The position numbers and the translations under genes are program-made. Shown here in pieces: positions 25,220 through 32,467 of a stretch of DNA of 64,000 nt; positions within the stretch are counted from its first letter, which is position 1, and the number at the start of each line of letters is the position of its first letter. This stretch comes from Pedobacter sp. MC2016-15 (lineage in GTDB: Bacteria > Bacteroidota > Bacteroidia > Sphingobacteriales > Sphingobacteriaceae), in NCBI RefSeq assembly GCF_026239695.1, contig NZ_JAPIVS010000009.1, positions 124,001 to 188,000 on the forward strand, read 5' to 3'. The notes beneath the pieces are model-generated. The model did not search any database, was not told the DNA's origin, and saw only the letters and a program-made list of their open reading frames with translations.

Positions 25220-26320
25220 ATGGAAAAACTCAATCCGGTAAAAAGCCGGGCATATATAAATATTCTCCTCCAGCTTTTGGTGTGGATGCTCTTCGCATTT
25301 ATCCTACTTTTTTATCAGCCCATGAGCTGGAATATCCAGCTGCCTCTGGAGTTCTGGATCAAACAGACCGGGGTGCTCACGATGCTGGTTGCGGTATTTT
25401 ATGTCAACAGCAAGATCTTTGTGCCGCAGTTGCTGATGAAGAACAATAACCTGGGCTTTATCCTGGTGATCCTGGCGATCCTGATCGCTGTTGGTCCGCT
25501 CTTTAGTATGCTGGATGATGCCCTGCAGCTGCCTGCGCTGATGGATAAGGCTTTTAATGCTTCGGGATTTGTAAGGCCTTTCAGAAGGAAGGACAGGCTG
25601 GATATTTTCCTGATGATGATGACACTGATGATCCTGGGGATCAGTACGAGTGTTACGCTGATCCAGAAGTGGCAGGCCGACAAACAGCAGCGTGAGGCAT
25701 TGGAGAAGGAAAGGATAGGCTCAGAGCTATCTTTTCTGAAGGCACAAATCAACCCGCATTTCTTTTTCAATACACTTAATAACATCTACGCGCTTACACA
25801 TGTAGATGTAGAAAACTCCCGTAAGGCACTGCATAAATTATCGCGGATGATGCGCTACTTATTATATGATACCCAGGCCGGGATTACGCCTTTAAGTAAA
25901 GAAGTATCCTTTATTGTGGATTACCTGGAGCTGATGAAGCTGCGTCTGAATGATACCACAAAAGTATCATTTGAGGGGCCGCTGCTGAGAAAAGATATCA
26001 ATATTGCTCCCATGTTATTTCTTCCGTATATAGAAAATGCTTTTAAACATGGTGTGAGTGCGGTAGAGCCCTCGGAGATCCGTATAGAGCTCAGCCAGGA
26101 AGAGAATGTACTGGAACTGAAGGTCACCAATTCGATCTTTAATGAAGGTGCAGAAATTGTAGACAGCTACGGGGGAATCGGCCTCAGTAATACCAAGAGG
26201 CGCCTGGATCTATTGTATCCCGGCAAACATACTTTTTCGGCGCTAAAGACCGAAGACAGTAATGAGTTTGTTGTTCATTTAAAAATAATAATCGATGATC
26301 CTGAATTGTATAGCCGTTGA
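25220..26320 (+). CDS. LytS/YehU-type sensor histidine kinase
   Basis: A 366-residue membrane kinase of the His_kinase (PF06580) type. Four hydrophobic helices fall at about residues 14-33, 50-68, 79-98 and 128-148. The phosphoacceptor box follows as AQINPHFFFNTLNNIY with His180, then the N box LPYIENAFKHG and a compact ATPase domain ending in GGIGLSNTKRRL. I chose ATG 25220; a GTG two codons upstream is less likely. It overlaps the LytTR regulator by 26 bp, making a clear two-component pair. It is divergent from the efflux operon and may regulate it, as an inference. Confidence 0.92.
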   Translation: MEKLNPVKSRAYINILLQLLVWMLFAFILLFYQPMSWNIQLPLEFWIKQTGVLTMLVAVFYVNSKIFVPQLLMKNNNLGFILVILAILIAVGPLFSMLDDALQLPALMDKAFNASGFVRPFRRKDRLDIFLMMMTLMILGISTSVTLIQKWQADKQQREALEKERIGSELSFLKAQINPHFFFNTLNNIYALTHVDVENSRKALHKLSRMMRYLLYDTQAGITPLSKEVSFIVDYLELMKLRLNDTTKVSFEGPLLRKDINIAPMLFLPYIENAFKHGVSAVEPSEIRIELSQEENVLELKVTNSIFNEGAEIVDSYGGIGLSNTKRRLDLLYPGKHTFSALKTEDSNEFVVHLKIIIDDPELYSR

Positions 26321-27038
26321 TGATGAGCCGCTGGCTCTGGGCCTGGTTTGCAGCTTTATAGAAAGTACCCCTTTTCTGCGTCTTGCAGGAAGCTTTTCAA
26401 GCGGGGTAAAAGCCCTGGAGATGATCCACGATCAGCAGATTGATCTGATCTTTCTGGATATCCAGATGCCCGATCTCACGGGATTGCAGCTGGCGCGGAT
26501 ACTGGATCGTCAGCCTGGGAGTGCCGGACCAAGGGTGATCTTCACCACGGCCTTTAATAACTTCGCGCTGGAGGGGTACAAGGTTGATGCGCTGGATTAT
26601 CTGCTCAAGCCTTTCAACTATGAGGAGTTCCTGATTGCAGCGAATAAAGCCATGGCCTATGCGGAACTGCTGAAGCCTGCTGCTGCTGCGGCCGCTGTTG
26701 CTCCGCCTGCCGATGAGGATGAGTTTATCTTTTTGAAAGTGGAGTACCAGATGGTGCGGGTATCTACACGTGATATCTTGTATATCGAGGGGCTGAAAGA
26801 TTATGCTAAGGTTTATCTGGAGAGTACACCCAAACCGATATTATCTTTGATCACATTGAAAGCGCTGGAGCAGAAGTTGTCTCCGAAATTGTTTATGCGG
26901 GTGCATCGTTCTTATATCGTTGCGCTGGATAAGGTGAGTTCCGTGACGAAGAATAGTCTTAATATCGGCGATATGGCGATTACCGTAGGGGAGCAGTATA
27001 AGGAGCATTTTAGTGCATATTTGAGTAAGTGGATGTGA
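26295..27038 (+). CDS. LytTR-family response regulator
   Basis: A 247-residue regulator. A receiver domain covers residues 1-120, with acidic Asp9-Asp10, phospho-acceptor Asp55 in IFLDIQMPD and the Lys in LLKPFNYEEF. An Ala/Pro linker (residues about 131-142) leads to a LytTR DNA-binding domain in residues 145-247 (DILYIEGLKDYAKVY, FMRVHRSYIVAL). LytTR proteins bind direct repeats upstream of target genes. The last codons of this gene lie in the first unit of an 88-bp imperfect tandem repeat that continues past the stop. Confidence 0.93.
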   Translation: MILNCIAVDDEPLALGLVCSFIESTPFLRLAGSFSSGVKALEMIHDQQIDLIFLDIQMPDLTGLQLARILDRQPGSAGPRVIFTTAFNNFALEGYKVDALDYLLKPFNYEEFLIAANKAMAYAELLKPAAAAAAVAPPADEDEFIFLKVEYQMVRVSTRDILYIEGLKDYAKVYLESTPKPILSLITLKALEQKLSPKLFMRVHRSYIVALDKVSSVTKNSLNIGDMAITVGEQYKEHFSAYLSKWM

Positions 27039-27172
27039 AATTGATGCAGAAAATACTGCTTGATTAAGGCACTGCACGGAGCGGTATAAAGAGCATTTTA
27101 GTGCTCAGCACAATAAGTGATGTGAAGTTTGGGGCACAAAATACTGCCTGATCAAAGTACTTCGCGGAGCAG
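26990..27172 (+). repeat. 88-bp imperfect tandem repeat at the 3' end of the LytTR gene
   Basis: Two full units start at 26990 (GGAGCAGTATAAGGAGCATT) and 27078 (GGAGCGGTATAAAGAGCATT), and a third begins at 27166 (GGAGCAG), all exactly 88 bp apart. By eye about three quarters of positions match between units 1 and 2, with one compensating insertion and deletion. Unit 1 includes the last 16 codons and the stop of the response regulator; unit 2 is not translated in the same way because 88 is not a multiple of three. Confidence 0.8.
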
Positions 27173-27262
27173 CTAATGTTTGATTTTAAGCAGCGGATTG
27201 CTGGGGTTTTAAAAGCTGAAAAGCGGTGGTTAGTAGCTTCGTAGTCATTAACAATTTTACTC

Positions 27263-27299
27263 ACAGTGTTGGTAACGTGATTTTAGTTATTAACACTGT
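27263..27299. repeat. Inverted repeat, possible terminator or operator
   Basis: Arms of 14 bp (27263-27276 and 27286-27299) match at 12 positions, with eight perfect outer pairs ACAGTGTT/AACACTGT and a 9-nt loop. Only a short T run follows, so a terminator role is unsure. Confidence 0.5.
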
Positions 27300-27366
27300 T
27301 TCTGGTAATGCCTTGTTTTTGATTATCTTACATTGTGAATAACGATGTGGGAAAGCTAACAGAGCT

Positions 27367-27398
27367 TTTGTGAGTTATGTAAATAATCAGCTATCTTG
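27367..27398 (+). promoter_or_regulatory. Candidate promoter for the VOC-family gene
   Basis: TTTG (27367-27370), 21 nt, then TATCTTG (27392-27398). The start of transcription would fall at or within a few bases of the ATG at 27404, giving a leaderless or nearly leaderless message. Confidence 0.4.
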
Positions 27399-27403
27399 TA
27401 ATT

Positions 27404-27772
27404 ATGAAACTTGAAATCAATTCCCTGAGACCCTTTATTGGAGCAAAGGATTTTAACATTTCCAGGGCCTTTTACAGCGACCTTGGGTTCGCAGAGACTG
27501 TCATCAGTCATGATTTATCATTGTTCACAGTTGATCTGTTCAATTTCTATCTGCAGAAGTATTATCAGAAAGACTGGATAGAGAATACCATGCTTTTTCT
27601 GGAGGTCAAAGATGTAGAGTTGACTTATCAACAATTGGCTGCCCTGGAGCTGGATAAAAAATATGAAGGTGTAAAGCTCATGCCTATCAGAAAAGAAAGC
27701 TGGGGGCAGGAATGTTTTATGCTTGATCCTGCAGGTGTGCTTTTACATTTTGGTAATTTTATAACGAAGTAA
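27404..27772 (+). CDS. VOC-superfamily (glyoxalase/bleomycin-resistance-like) protein
   Basis: A 122-residue protein with the VOC fold pattern: IGAKDFNISRAFYSDLGFAE near the N terminus, beta strands, then CFMLDPAGVLLHFG at the C terminus, where the usual late Glu/His ligands would sit. The N-terminal metal His is not obvious, so catalytic activity is uncertain. Such proteins range from lyases and dioxygenases to antibiotic-binding proteins. It stands alone in an accessory-looking stretch. Confidence 0.8.
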   Translation: MKLEINSLRPFIGAKDFNISRAFYSDLGFAETVISHDLSLFTVDLFNFYLQKYYQKDWIENTMLFLEVKDVELTYQQLAALELDKKYEGVKLMPIRKESWGQECFMLDPAGVLLHFGNFITK

Positions 27773-27875
27773 AATTCGATCAAACGAGTAAATCTAAAGT
27801 TTCATTTTAATATTACTCGGTTGATGCTTCATAATTGAAGGCTATGCCAATTTCTATTAAGTGTCTAGAATTGAT

Positions 27876-27883
27876 TATATTTG
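27876..27883 (+). promoter_or_regulatory. Candidate -7 element (TATATTTG) for the MNT gene
   Basis: Exact TAnnTTTG match only 7 bp before the ATG at 27891. It argues that the upstream in-frame GTG (27861) is not the start and that the message is leaderless or nearly so. No matching -33 element seen. Confidence 0.4.
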
Positions 27884-27890
27884 TTTTGAA

Positions 27891-28184
27891 ATGATTCTAT
27901 CTGAAAAGCATATCGGTTATATCAAAAGTTTTTTTTCTGGTCGCCCGGTTAAAAAAGCCTATGTTTTTGGGTCATACTCCAGAGATGAAGCCGCTGAGAA
28001 TAGCGACATTGATATTCTTGTAGAATTGGATCATACCAAGCCTATAGGTATGAAGTTCTACTCCTACAAAGAAGAATTAGAGGAAATCCTGCAGAAAAAG
28101 GTTGATTTGGTAAGCTATGAAGGATTATCAAAATATGTAAAGCCTTTTGTTGACAAAGATAAGATCTTAATCTATGAAAGGTAG
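27891..28184 (+). CDS. Minimal nucleotidyltransferase (MNT, MntA-like antitoxin)
   Basis: A 97-residue MNT-domain protein with the catalytic GSYSR (27-31) and SDID (38-41) motif, then a third acidic position likely in VDLVSYE. In MntA/HepT (type VII) toxin-antitoxin pairs, MntA AMPylates and silences a HEPN RNase encoded directly downstream. Here the downstream gene is reduced to a 17-codon remnant overlapping this gene's 3' end, so the protein appears orphaned. I chose ATG 27891 over GTG 27861 because a -7 promoter element lies between them and MNT proteins usually begin close to this point. Confidence 0.85.
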   Translation: MILSEKHIGYIKSFFSGRPVKKAYVFGSYSRDEAAENSDIDILVELDHTKPIGMKFYSYKEELEEILQKKVDLVSYEGLSKYVKPFVDKDKILIYER

Positions 28185-28227
28185 ATTGGGTGAGAAAATA
28201 CAACGCTTATTTGATGCCTCGTTTTAG
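28174..28227 (+). pseudogene. Truncated HEPN (DUF86/HepT-like) toxin remnant
   Basis: An ATG at 28174, overlapping the MNT gene by 11 bp, opens a frame reading MKGRLGEKIQRLFDASF and then TAG. The MK-G-(R/K)-LG-(D/E)-K start with the same overlap is how DUF86 HEPN partners of MNT proteins typically begin, but a full partner has about 110-140 residues including an Rx4-6H motif, which is absent. I infer a toxin gene lost by deletion soon after codon 15. The fragment is short, so family assignment rests on start sequence and position. Confidence 0.55.
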
Positions 28228-28316
28228 CGTAAAAAGTTTCAATTAGTACTGATTGATTTATGAAATCTCAAATTAGATCTCATTTTAGAAATTCTGAATG
28301 AGGGGTAAATCAGTAT

Positions 28317-28341
28317 TACAAGAACCCTTTCGGGTCTTGTA
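28317..28341. repeat. GC-rich hairpin with TTTC loop
   Basis: TACAAGAACCC, loop TTTC, then GGGTCTTGTA, with a single bulged base. On the plus strand it is followed by A's rather than T's, so it is a hairpin or mobile-element end rather than a forward terminator. Read on the minus strand it is preceded by a T run. Confidence 0.6.
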
Positions 28342-28366
28342 AAAAGAGTCATACAGGTTATATTTG
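28337..28366 (+). promoter_or_regulatory. Consensus Bacteroidota promoter without a downstream gene
   Basis: TTG (28337-28339), exactly 19 nt, then TATATTTG (28359-28366), an exact TAnnTTTG match at ideal spacing. Transcription would start near 28371 inside the nested inverted repeats and has no open frame to serve at once. Confidence 0.5.
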
Positions 28367-28430
28367 GTTAGAATAGTTATTGTGTTTTCAACACTAACCA
28401 AATCTATAAGTTATAGTAATTACCTGTATG
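28350..28430. repeat. Nested inverted repeat
   Basis: Outer arms CATACAGGT (28350-28358) and ACCTGTATG (28422-28430) are perfect 9-bp complements. Inner arms ATTTGGTTAG (28362-28371) and CTAACCAAAT (28394-28403) are perfect 10-bp complements. Between the right arms lies another palindrome, CTATAAGTTATAG (28404-28416). The left inner arm overlaps the -7 promoter element. Confidence 0.75.
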
Positions 28431-28433
28431 TAA

Positions 28434-28476
28434 AATATCAAAAATATCCTCAAAATATCTTTAATCTTTTGATATT
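28434..28476 (+). terminator. Hairpin that could end a short transcript
   Basis: Perfect 10-bp arms AATATCAAAA (28434-28443) and TTTTGATATT (28467-28476); a T-rich run (AATTTTTGAT) follows about 10 nt later. It would bound a transcript of about 110-130 nt from the promoter at 28337-28366. The AT-rich stem makes this a weak terminator. Confidence 0.3.
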
Positions 28477-28601
28477 CAGATTGATAATTTTTGATGTAAC
28501 CGCCAGATCAGCCCTAAAAACGTCATTTTCAGCTCCATTTCTGAGGCCTTCGGAAACATATTTATTTAGTGTTAAAATTACACTATGCTAAAATAGTATC
28601 A

Positions 28602-28645
28602 GTCCTATATAAGCCGCGTATTCCGCGTCAAGCGAACCCATCAGC
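28602..28645. mobile_element. Possible remnant of an IS21-type insertion sequence end
   Basis: The block containing GCGTATTCCGCGTCAAGCGA resembles, in reverse complement (GGTTCGCTTGACGCGGAATA), the terminal binding-site repeats of IS21-family elements. Only one copy is visible and no istA/istB gene is nearby, so this is a tentative resemblance from memory. Confidence 0.2.
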
Positions 28646-28813
28646 TTAATTGTTTAAGCGTAGATATAACGTTTAATAAAAATCCAGATAAAATCGTATC
28701 GAAGAGCCCAAAAACACAGTTCTTCATAAAATTTTCATTTTTTAAGATTTTTGGCCTTGTTTTTAGCGAATATTTGTGACCATAAAAAACGAAGCTGCTT
28801 TGTAATCAAGATA

Positions 28814-28845
28814 TTGCTTCATTAAGAAGCGTCTTGATACTTTAG
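28814..28845 (+). promoter_or_regulatory. Candidate promoter for the lipoprotein gene at 28868
   Basis: TTG (28814-28816), 21 nt, then TACTTTAG (28838-28845), one base off TAnnTTTG. The leader would be about 18 nt. Confidence 0.35.
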
Positions 28846-28867
28846 TAAAACTGAATAACTTTATAAA

Positions 28868-29614
28868 ATGTTGAAACCATTTAAATTGATCTCTTGTGTT
28901 GCCCTGTTATGTTTCAGTTCCTGCTCATCGGTATATGTGCCCAACGTGCCCAATACCCCTATGCTCAGTCAGCAGGGCGAGTTTAGCGGCGGCGCGCATG
29001 TTTCGCTGCGGGGCAATGGAAATTTCAATGGAGCATACGCCGTAACCAACCATATTGGCGTACTCATGGGAGGAGCCTATATGAACAGTGAACGCAGGCG
29101 CAAGGATTTCAACCATAAACAAATCGAGATCGGCGGGGGATACTTCACCACCTTCGGACCGGAAAATAACAGGATCCTGGAGATCTATGCCGGGGTAGGG
29201 ACAGGAAAGACCAACCGCAGTTACCGCAATTACGAATCTGATGAGCTGGTCAGTACAGAGCTGCAGGTCACAGATTTCAGCAAAACCTTCCTGCAGGTTA
29301 ACTACAGCTCCAAGAAAAACAAGAACCTCCATCTTTTTGGCAACAACTACACCCTCAACTATGGTACTGCTTTCCGCATCAGCCATGTGAGTATGGATAA
29401 CTTTTTTATCAATGGAATGGTGGCGCCCAAAGAAGATAACATCTTTCTGGAACCCATCTTTTTCACCCGCATGCGCCTCAGCGATGCTGTGCAGCTGCAG
29501 TATACCACCAGCAGTAATTTCGGACTTAAAAACCGCAAATACATGACCGCCGGAAATTCTATCTTCACCTTAGGTGCTGTCATCAATGTCGGCGGCGCAA
29601 AGAAGAAAAAATGA
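28868..29614 (+). CDS. Uncharacterised lipoprotein with beta-barrel-like pattern
   Basis: A 248-residue protein with a lipobox (LCFSSC, Cys at residue 19). The mature part alternates short beta strands with turns (GGAHVSLRGNGNFNGAYAV, IEIGGGYFTTFG, LEIYAGVGTG) and has a basic KKKK tail. The pattern is like small outer-membrane barrels, though a lipidated N terminus is unusual for them. It is monocistronic: a promoter lies just upstream and a perfect hairpin overlaps its stop. I do not recognise the family. Confidence 0.75.
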   Translation: MLKPFKLISCVALLCFSSCSSVYVPNVPNTPMLSQQGEFSGGAHVSLRGNGNFNGAYAVTNHIGVLMGGAYMNSERRRKDFNHKQIEIGGGYFTTFGPENNRILEIYAGVGTGKTNRSYRNYESDELVSTELQVTDFSKTFLQVNYSSKKNKNLHLFGNNYTLNYGTAFRISHVSMDNFFINGMVAPKEDNIFLEPIFFTRMRLSDAVQLQYTTSSNFGLKNRKYMTAGNSIFTLGAVINVGGAKKKK

Positions 29615-29644
29615 TGCTAAACCACCCTCAGGCAGTTTAGCATC
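29613..29644. terminator. Bidirectional terminator between convergent genes
   Basis: Perfect 10-bp stem GATGCTAAAC (29613-29622) and GTTTAGCATC (29635-29644), starting in the stop codon of the lipoprotein gene and ending 8 bp before the stop of the minus-strand dehydrogenase. Confidence 0.75.
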
Positions 29645-29652
29645 TAAAAGTA

Positions 29653-30387
29653 CTACCAGGCACTAATCCCTGTTTCCGGTGCGTTATCATCACTAAAGAA
29701 CGTCCCTGTAGGACCATCAGCTCCCAGAACAGCCGCCTTCACCACCCTTGCAGCCGCATCCGGCACAGTGCCCGGACCAGAATGGTGGTTAAAATCTGTA
29801 GCCGTATAACCCGGATCCACAGCATTTACCTTAAATGGCGTATCCAGCAAATCATTTGATAAAGCTATCGTAAAAGCGTTCAGTGCTGCTTTAGAAGGAA
29901 AGTAACTCGCCACCTTCAGACCGTAATATTTCCAGGAAGAATCCTGATGCAGGTTCAATGAACCCAGGCCAGAAGTTACGTTCACGATCCTCGGCTCAGG
30001 CGCCGCCCTCATCAGGTCTATAAAAGCCTGTGTAACCTCAATCACCCCAAAAAAGTTAGTTTCAAAAACCTGTCTGAATACCGAGAGATCCGTTTCTATG
30101 GCACCCTGCATCGTACCACTGATCCCTGCATTGTTGATCAGCACATCCAGCACCTCCGTTTTTTGTCCCAGTAAGGCACGCGCTGATTTAACCGATGCAG
30201 CATCATTTACATCTATCTCCAGTGGTTCAACCGCAGTTAAGCCTTCTGCATGAAGCGCAGTCACCGCTTCTTTGCCTTTCAGCAGATCCCGACAGCCCAG
30301 GTACACATAATATCCTTTTTGTAATAATTGTCTTGCTGTTTCCAGTCCGATGCTTTTGTTTGCACCTGTAATCAATACTGTTTTCAT
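29653..30387 (-). CDS. Short-chain dehydrogenase/reductase
   Basis: A 244-residue classical SDR. Cofactor loop TGANKSIG (7-14), NNAG (85-88), catalytic Ser139 in VTSG, and YxxxK at Tyr162-Lys166 (YFPSK) are all present. The Arg33 after the second strand (GCRD) favours NADP(H). Substrate is unknown. An AraC-type regulator gene on the same strand ends 75 bp upstream, so the regulator may control this gene or share its transcript. Confidence 0.92.
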   Translation of the reverse strand: MKTVLITGANKSIGLETARQLLQKGYYVYLGCRDLLKGKEAVTALHAEGLTAVEPLEIDVNDAASVKSARALLGQKTEVLDVLINNAGISGTMQGAIETDLSVFRQVFETNFFGVIEVTQAFIDLMRAAPEPRIVNVTSGLGSLNLHQDSSWKYYGLKVASYFPSKAALNAFTIALSNDLLDTPFKVNAVDPGYTATDFNHHSGPGTVPDAAARVVKAAVLGADGPTGTFFSDDNAPETGISAW

Positions 30388-30462
30388 AGAATTATATAGT
30401 CTTTGTTTAACAGTACAAATCTATGGGGCAACAGCTGCTCAGGTGTAACACATACAACGGTG

Positions 30463-31353
30463 TTAATGGTACATTTCGCGGATTTTGCTGCGGTAGCCCG
30501 CAGGAGTATCACCCGTTTCCCTTTTAAAGAAGCGGTTAAAGTAAGAAGCATCAGAAAAACCCAGATCATAGGCAATCTCCTTCATCGGGTTAGTCGTATG
30601 AAAAAGCAGTCGGCGCGCTTCCATCACCAGCCTTTCGTGGATATGTTTGATCGCCGGTTTACCACTTTGTGTTTTCACCACCTCACTCAGGTGCCCGGCA
30701 GAGATATGCAGCAGCGAAGCATAGTCACCCACTTCATGCAGCTCATGGAAACTCTCGTCAATCTTCGCCTGGAACCTCTTCACCAGCAGCTGATCTGCAG
30801 AAGAATCTATACTTTGATATTGCTCTGTATACAGGCGGCTCAGGTAGGTCAGCATTAATGAAACATAAGCCCCCAGCATCCGTTGTTGCCATTCGCCCGG
30901 TTTCCGGTTCTCCGCAATGATTTTTGAGAAAATATCCTCCATAAACTCAATATCAGCCGGGGAGAGCAGCAACTCATGCGCCTGATGCGGATTCTGTATC
31001 AAAGGAAGATTACTCAGCGAAGTATTTCCCTGCATCGTCAGAAATTCCGGTGTAAAAGCAATGGCAGAACTCCAGAGGAGATCCGCTTCTTCCTTTACGA
31101 TCACCCTTCCCGGATGGTAAAAGTAAAGCGTATAGTCCTTCAAAACATGAGGTTTCATATCCAGCCACTGACGCATACCCCCCTTTCTGACAAAGGCAAA
31201 CAGAAAATGATCCTTACGGTGTGGCACCAGCAGGTCGGAATGGACAGGTCGCATACCTTCAAAATGGTAGACCTTAAACTGTTTGCTGCCGCTGAACTCA
31301 TCTGGTTCCAGCTCATAGACCGGTAATTGCGAAAGAGGACTGATTACTTGCAT
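30463..31353 (-). CDS. AraC-family transcriptional regulator
   Basis: A 296-residue regulator with an N-terminal cupin-like sensing domain (residues about 30-150, HRKDHFLFAFVRKGG) and a C-terminal AraC domain with two helix-turn-helix units. The second reads MKEIAYDLGFSDASYFNRFFKRETGDTPAGYR when taken in pieces: MKEIAYDLGF, then DASYFNRFFKR, then GDTPAGYR. It is followed by the SDR gene on the same strand, a common pairing of regulator and target. Confidence 0.92.
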   Translation of the reverse strand: MQVISPLSQLPVYELEPDEFSGSKQFKVYHFEGMRPVHSDLLVPHRKDHFLFAFVRKGGMRQWLDMKPHVLKDYTLYFYHPGRVIVKEEADLLWSSAIAFTPEFLTMQGNTSLSNLPLIQNPHQAHELLLSPADIEFMEDIFSKIIAENRKPGEWQQRMLGAYVSLMLTYLSRLYTEQYQSIDSSADQLLVKRFQAKIDESFHELHEVGDYASLLHISAGHLSEVVKTQSGKPAIKHIHERLVMEARRLLFHTTNPMKEIAYDLGFSDASYFNRFFKRETGDTPAGYRSKIREMYH

Positions 31354-31445
31354 TATCTAAAGATACTATTTTTGAAACATTATGATATCAACGGGGGGAA
31401 AGCCAAAGAGAGCCTTCCACAAAGGAAAACCTTCAACAAGAGAAA

Positions 31446-32321
31446 TCAGATAAACACACTCGTACCACAGAAGTTTTCGCGAAACTCCTTCGGCGTGCTC
31501 AATTTCTTCTTCTTAAAGATCCTGTTAAAGTTAGAGATGTTGTTAAATCCACAATTCACTGCGATATCCGCGATGGGCAGCGTTGTTTCTATCAGCAGCC
31601 TCGTCGCATGACCCAGTCTGATCTCATTCAGCGTATCCACAAAAGTATTTCCCGTCCTTTTACTGATAAACCTGCTGAAAGAAACATCCGTCATACTCAC
31701 CAGCTGCGCCAGTTCCTTCAGGTTAATCTGCTTCTGGAAATTCGCATTCATATAATCGAAGGCCTTATCAATGCGCCGACTGTTCGGATACAGGATCTGG
31801 TTATTGTTAATCGCAACCTCAGACAAAACCCTTGTATTTTCAGAAAGAGATAACTCATGCAGAATATTCATCAGCTCCATCACCCCATGAAAACCCTTCA
31901 GGTCATTCAGCGCCATCAGCTGTGCCGAAAGCGATACCGTTGTATCCTCAGTAAAGAGCAGCCCTTTTGCCGAGCGTTCCAGCATATCGCGGATCTCCTT
32001 CATCTGCGTTTTTCTCAGAAAGCGCTCGTCAAACAAGTCCTTATGCCACTGGATCGTCACCTCAGTTACCGAATCACTTTTGCAGTGATACGTCTCCCAG
32101 GTATGCGACAAATTGGGGCCTACCAGCACCAGTTCCACATCTGAGATTTCCTCCTCATGATCCCCGATCAAACGTTTTGCACCTGCCCCGTTGATAATTA
32201 AATTCAACTCATATTCTTCATGAAAGTGCAGCGGAAAATCAAAGCTCTTCTTTTCCCTGGAGAAGATGCTAAAGCAGTCCTTATGGGTGAGGGGAGTAAT
32301 TTCTTTGATGATATTATTCAT
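31446..32321 (-). CDS. AraC-family transcriptional regulator
   Basis: A 291-residue regulator with an N-terminal cupin domain (FPLHFHEEYELNLIINGAG near residues 30-48) and a C-terminal AraC DNA-binding domain (IADIAVNCGF, then NISNFNRIFKK, then STPKEFRE). The cupin motif suggests a sugar-responsive regulator, as in many AraC proteins controlling carbohydrate use, but no sugar-use operon adjoins it. It is not closely similar to the neighbour at 30463. Confidence 0.92.
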   Translation of the reverse strand: MNNIIKEITPLTHKDCFSIFSREKKSFDFPLHFHEEYELNLIINGAGAKRLIGDHEEEISDVELVLVGPNLSHTWETYHCKSDSVTEVTIQWHKDLFDERFLRKTQMKEIRDMLERSAKGLLFTEDTTVSLSAQLMALNDLKGFHGVMELMNILHELSLSENTRVLSEVAINNNQILYPNSRRIDKAFDYMNANFQKQINLKELAQLVSMTDVSFSRFISKRTGNTFVDTLNEIRLGHATRLLIETTLPIADIAVNCGFNNISNFNRIFKKKKLSTPKEFRENFCGTSVFI

Positions 32322-32467
32322 AGTTGGGTCGAAACCGAAGCTCCAGAAAATTCGTTACTTCTGCAAGTTAAACGAATTAGGTACAAAGATTTCCGAAAAC
32401 TTTTTTGGTATCATTTTAGTTACTAAGGATGATTATCGATTAAGTACTTACTTAAAACACGAGAAAA

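Larger units (their letters stand above)
27173..27403. other. Non-coding stretch between the LytTR gene and the VOC gene
   Basis: Together with the 88-bp repeats this makes about 365 bp without a gene after the LytTR stop. It holds a long inverted repeat (27263-27299) and a promoter-like pair just before the VOC gene. I see no coding potential. Confidence 0.5.
28228..28867. other. 640-bp gene-free stretch rich in inverted repeats
   Basis: No convincing gene. A 75-codon open frame at 28364-28591 has AT-driven composition, no ribosome site and covers inverted repeats. The stretch contains a GC-rich hairpin (28317-28341), a consensus promoter (28337-28366), nested inverted repeats (28350-28430), a hairpin with following T run (28434-28476), a small inverted repeat (28567-28585) and an IS21-like end sequence near 28602-28645. 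Confidence 0.6.

Noticed and set aside
26990..27172. Considered a CRISPR-like array
   Set aside because: The period is 88 bp, the units have diverged over their whole length, and there is no short conserved repeat with unique spacers.
27861..27890. GTG start extending the MNT protein by 10 residues
   Set aside because: A -7 promoter element sits inside the extension and MNT homologs usually start near the ATG at 27891.
28364..28591. 75-codon open frame in the repeat-rich stretch
   Set aside because: It covers inverted repeats, lacks a ribosome site and has composition expected from AT-rich non-coding DNA.
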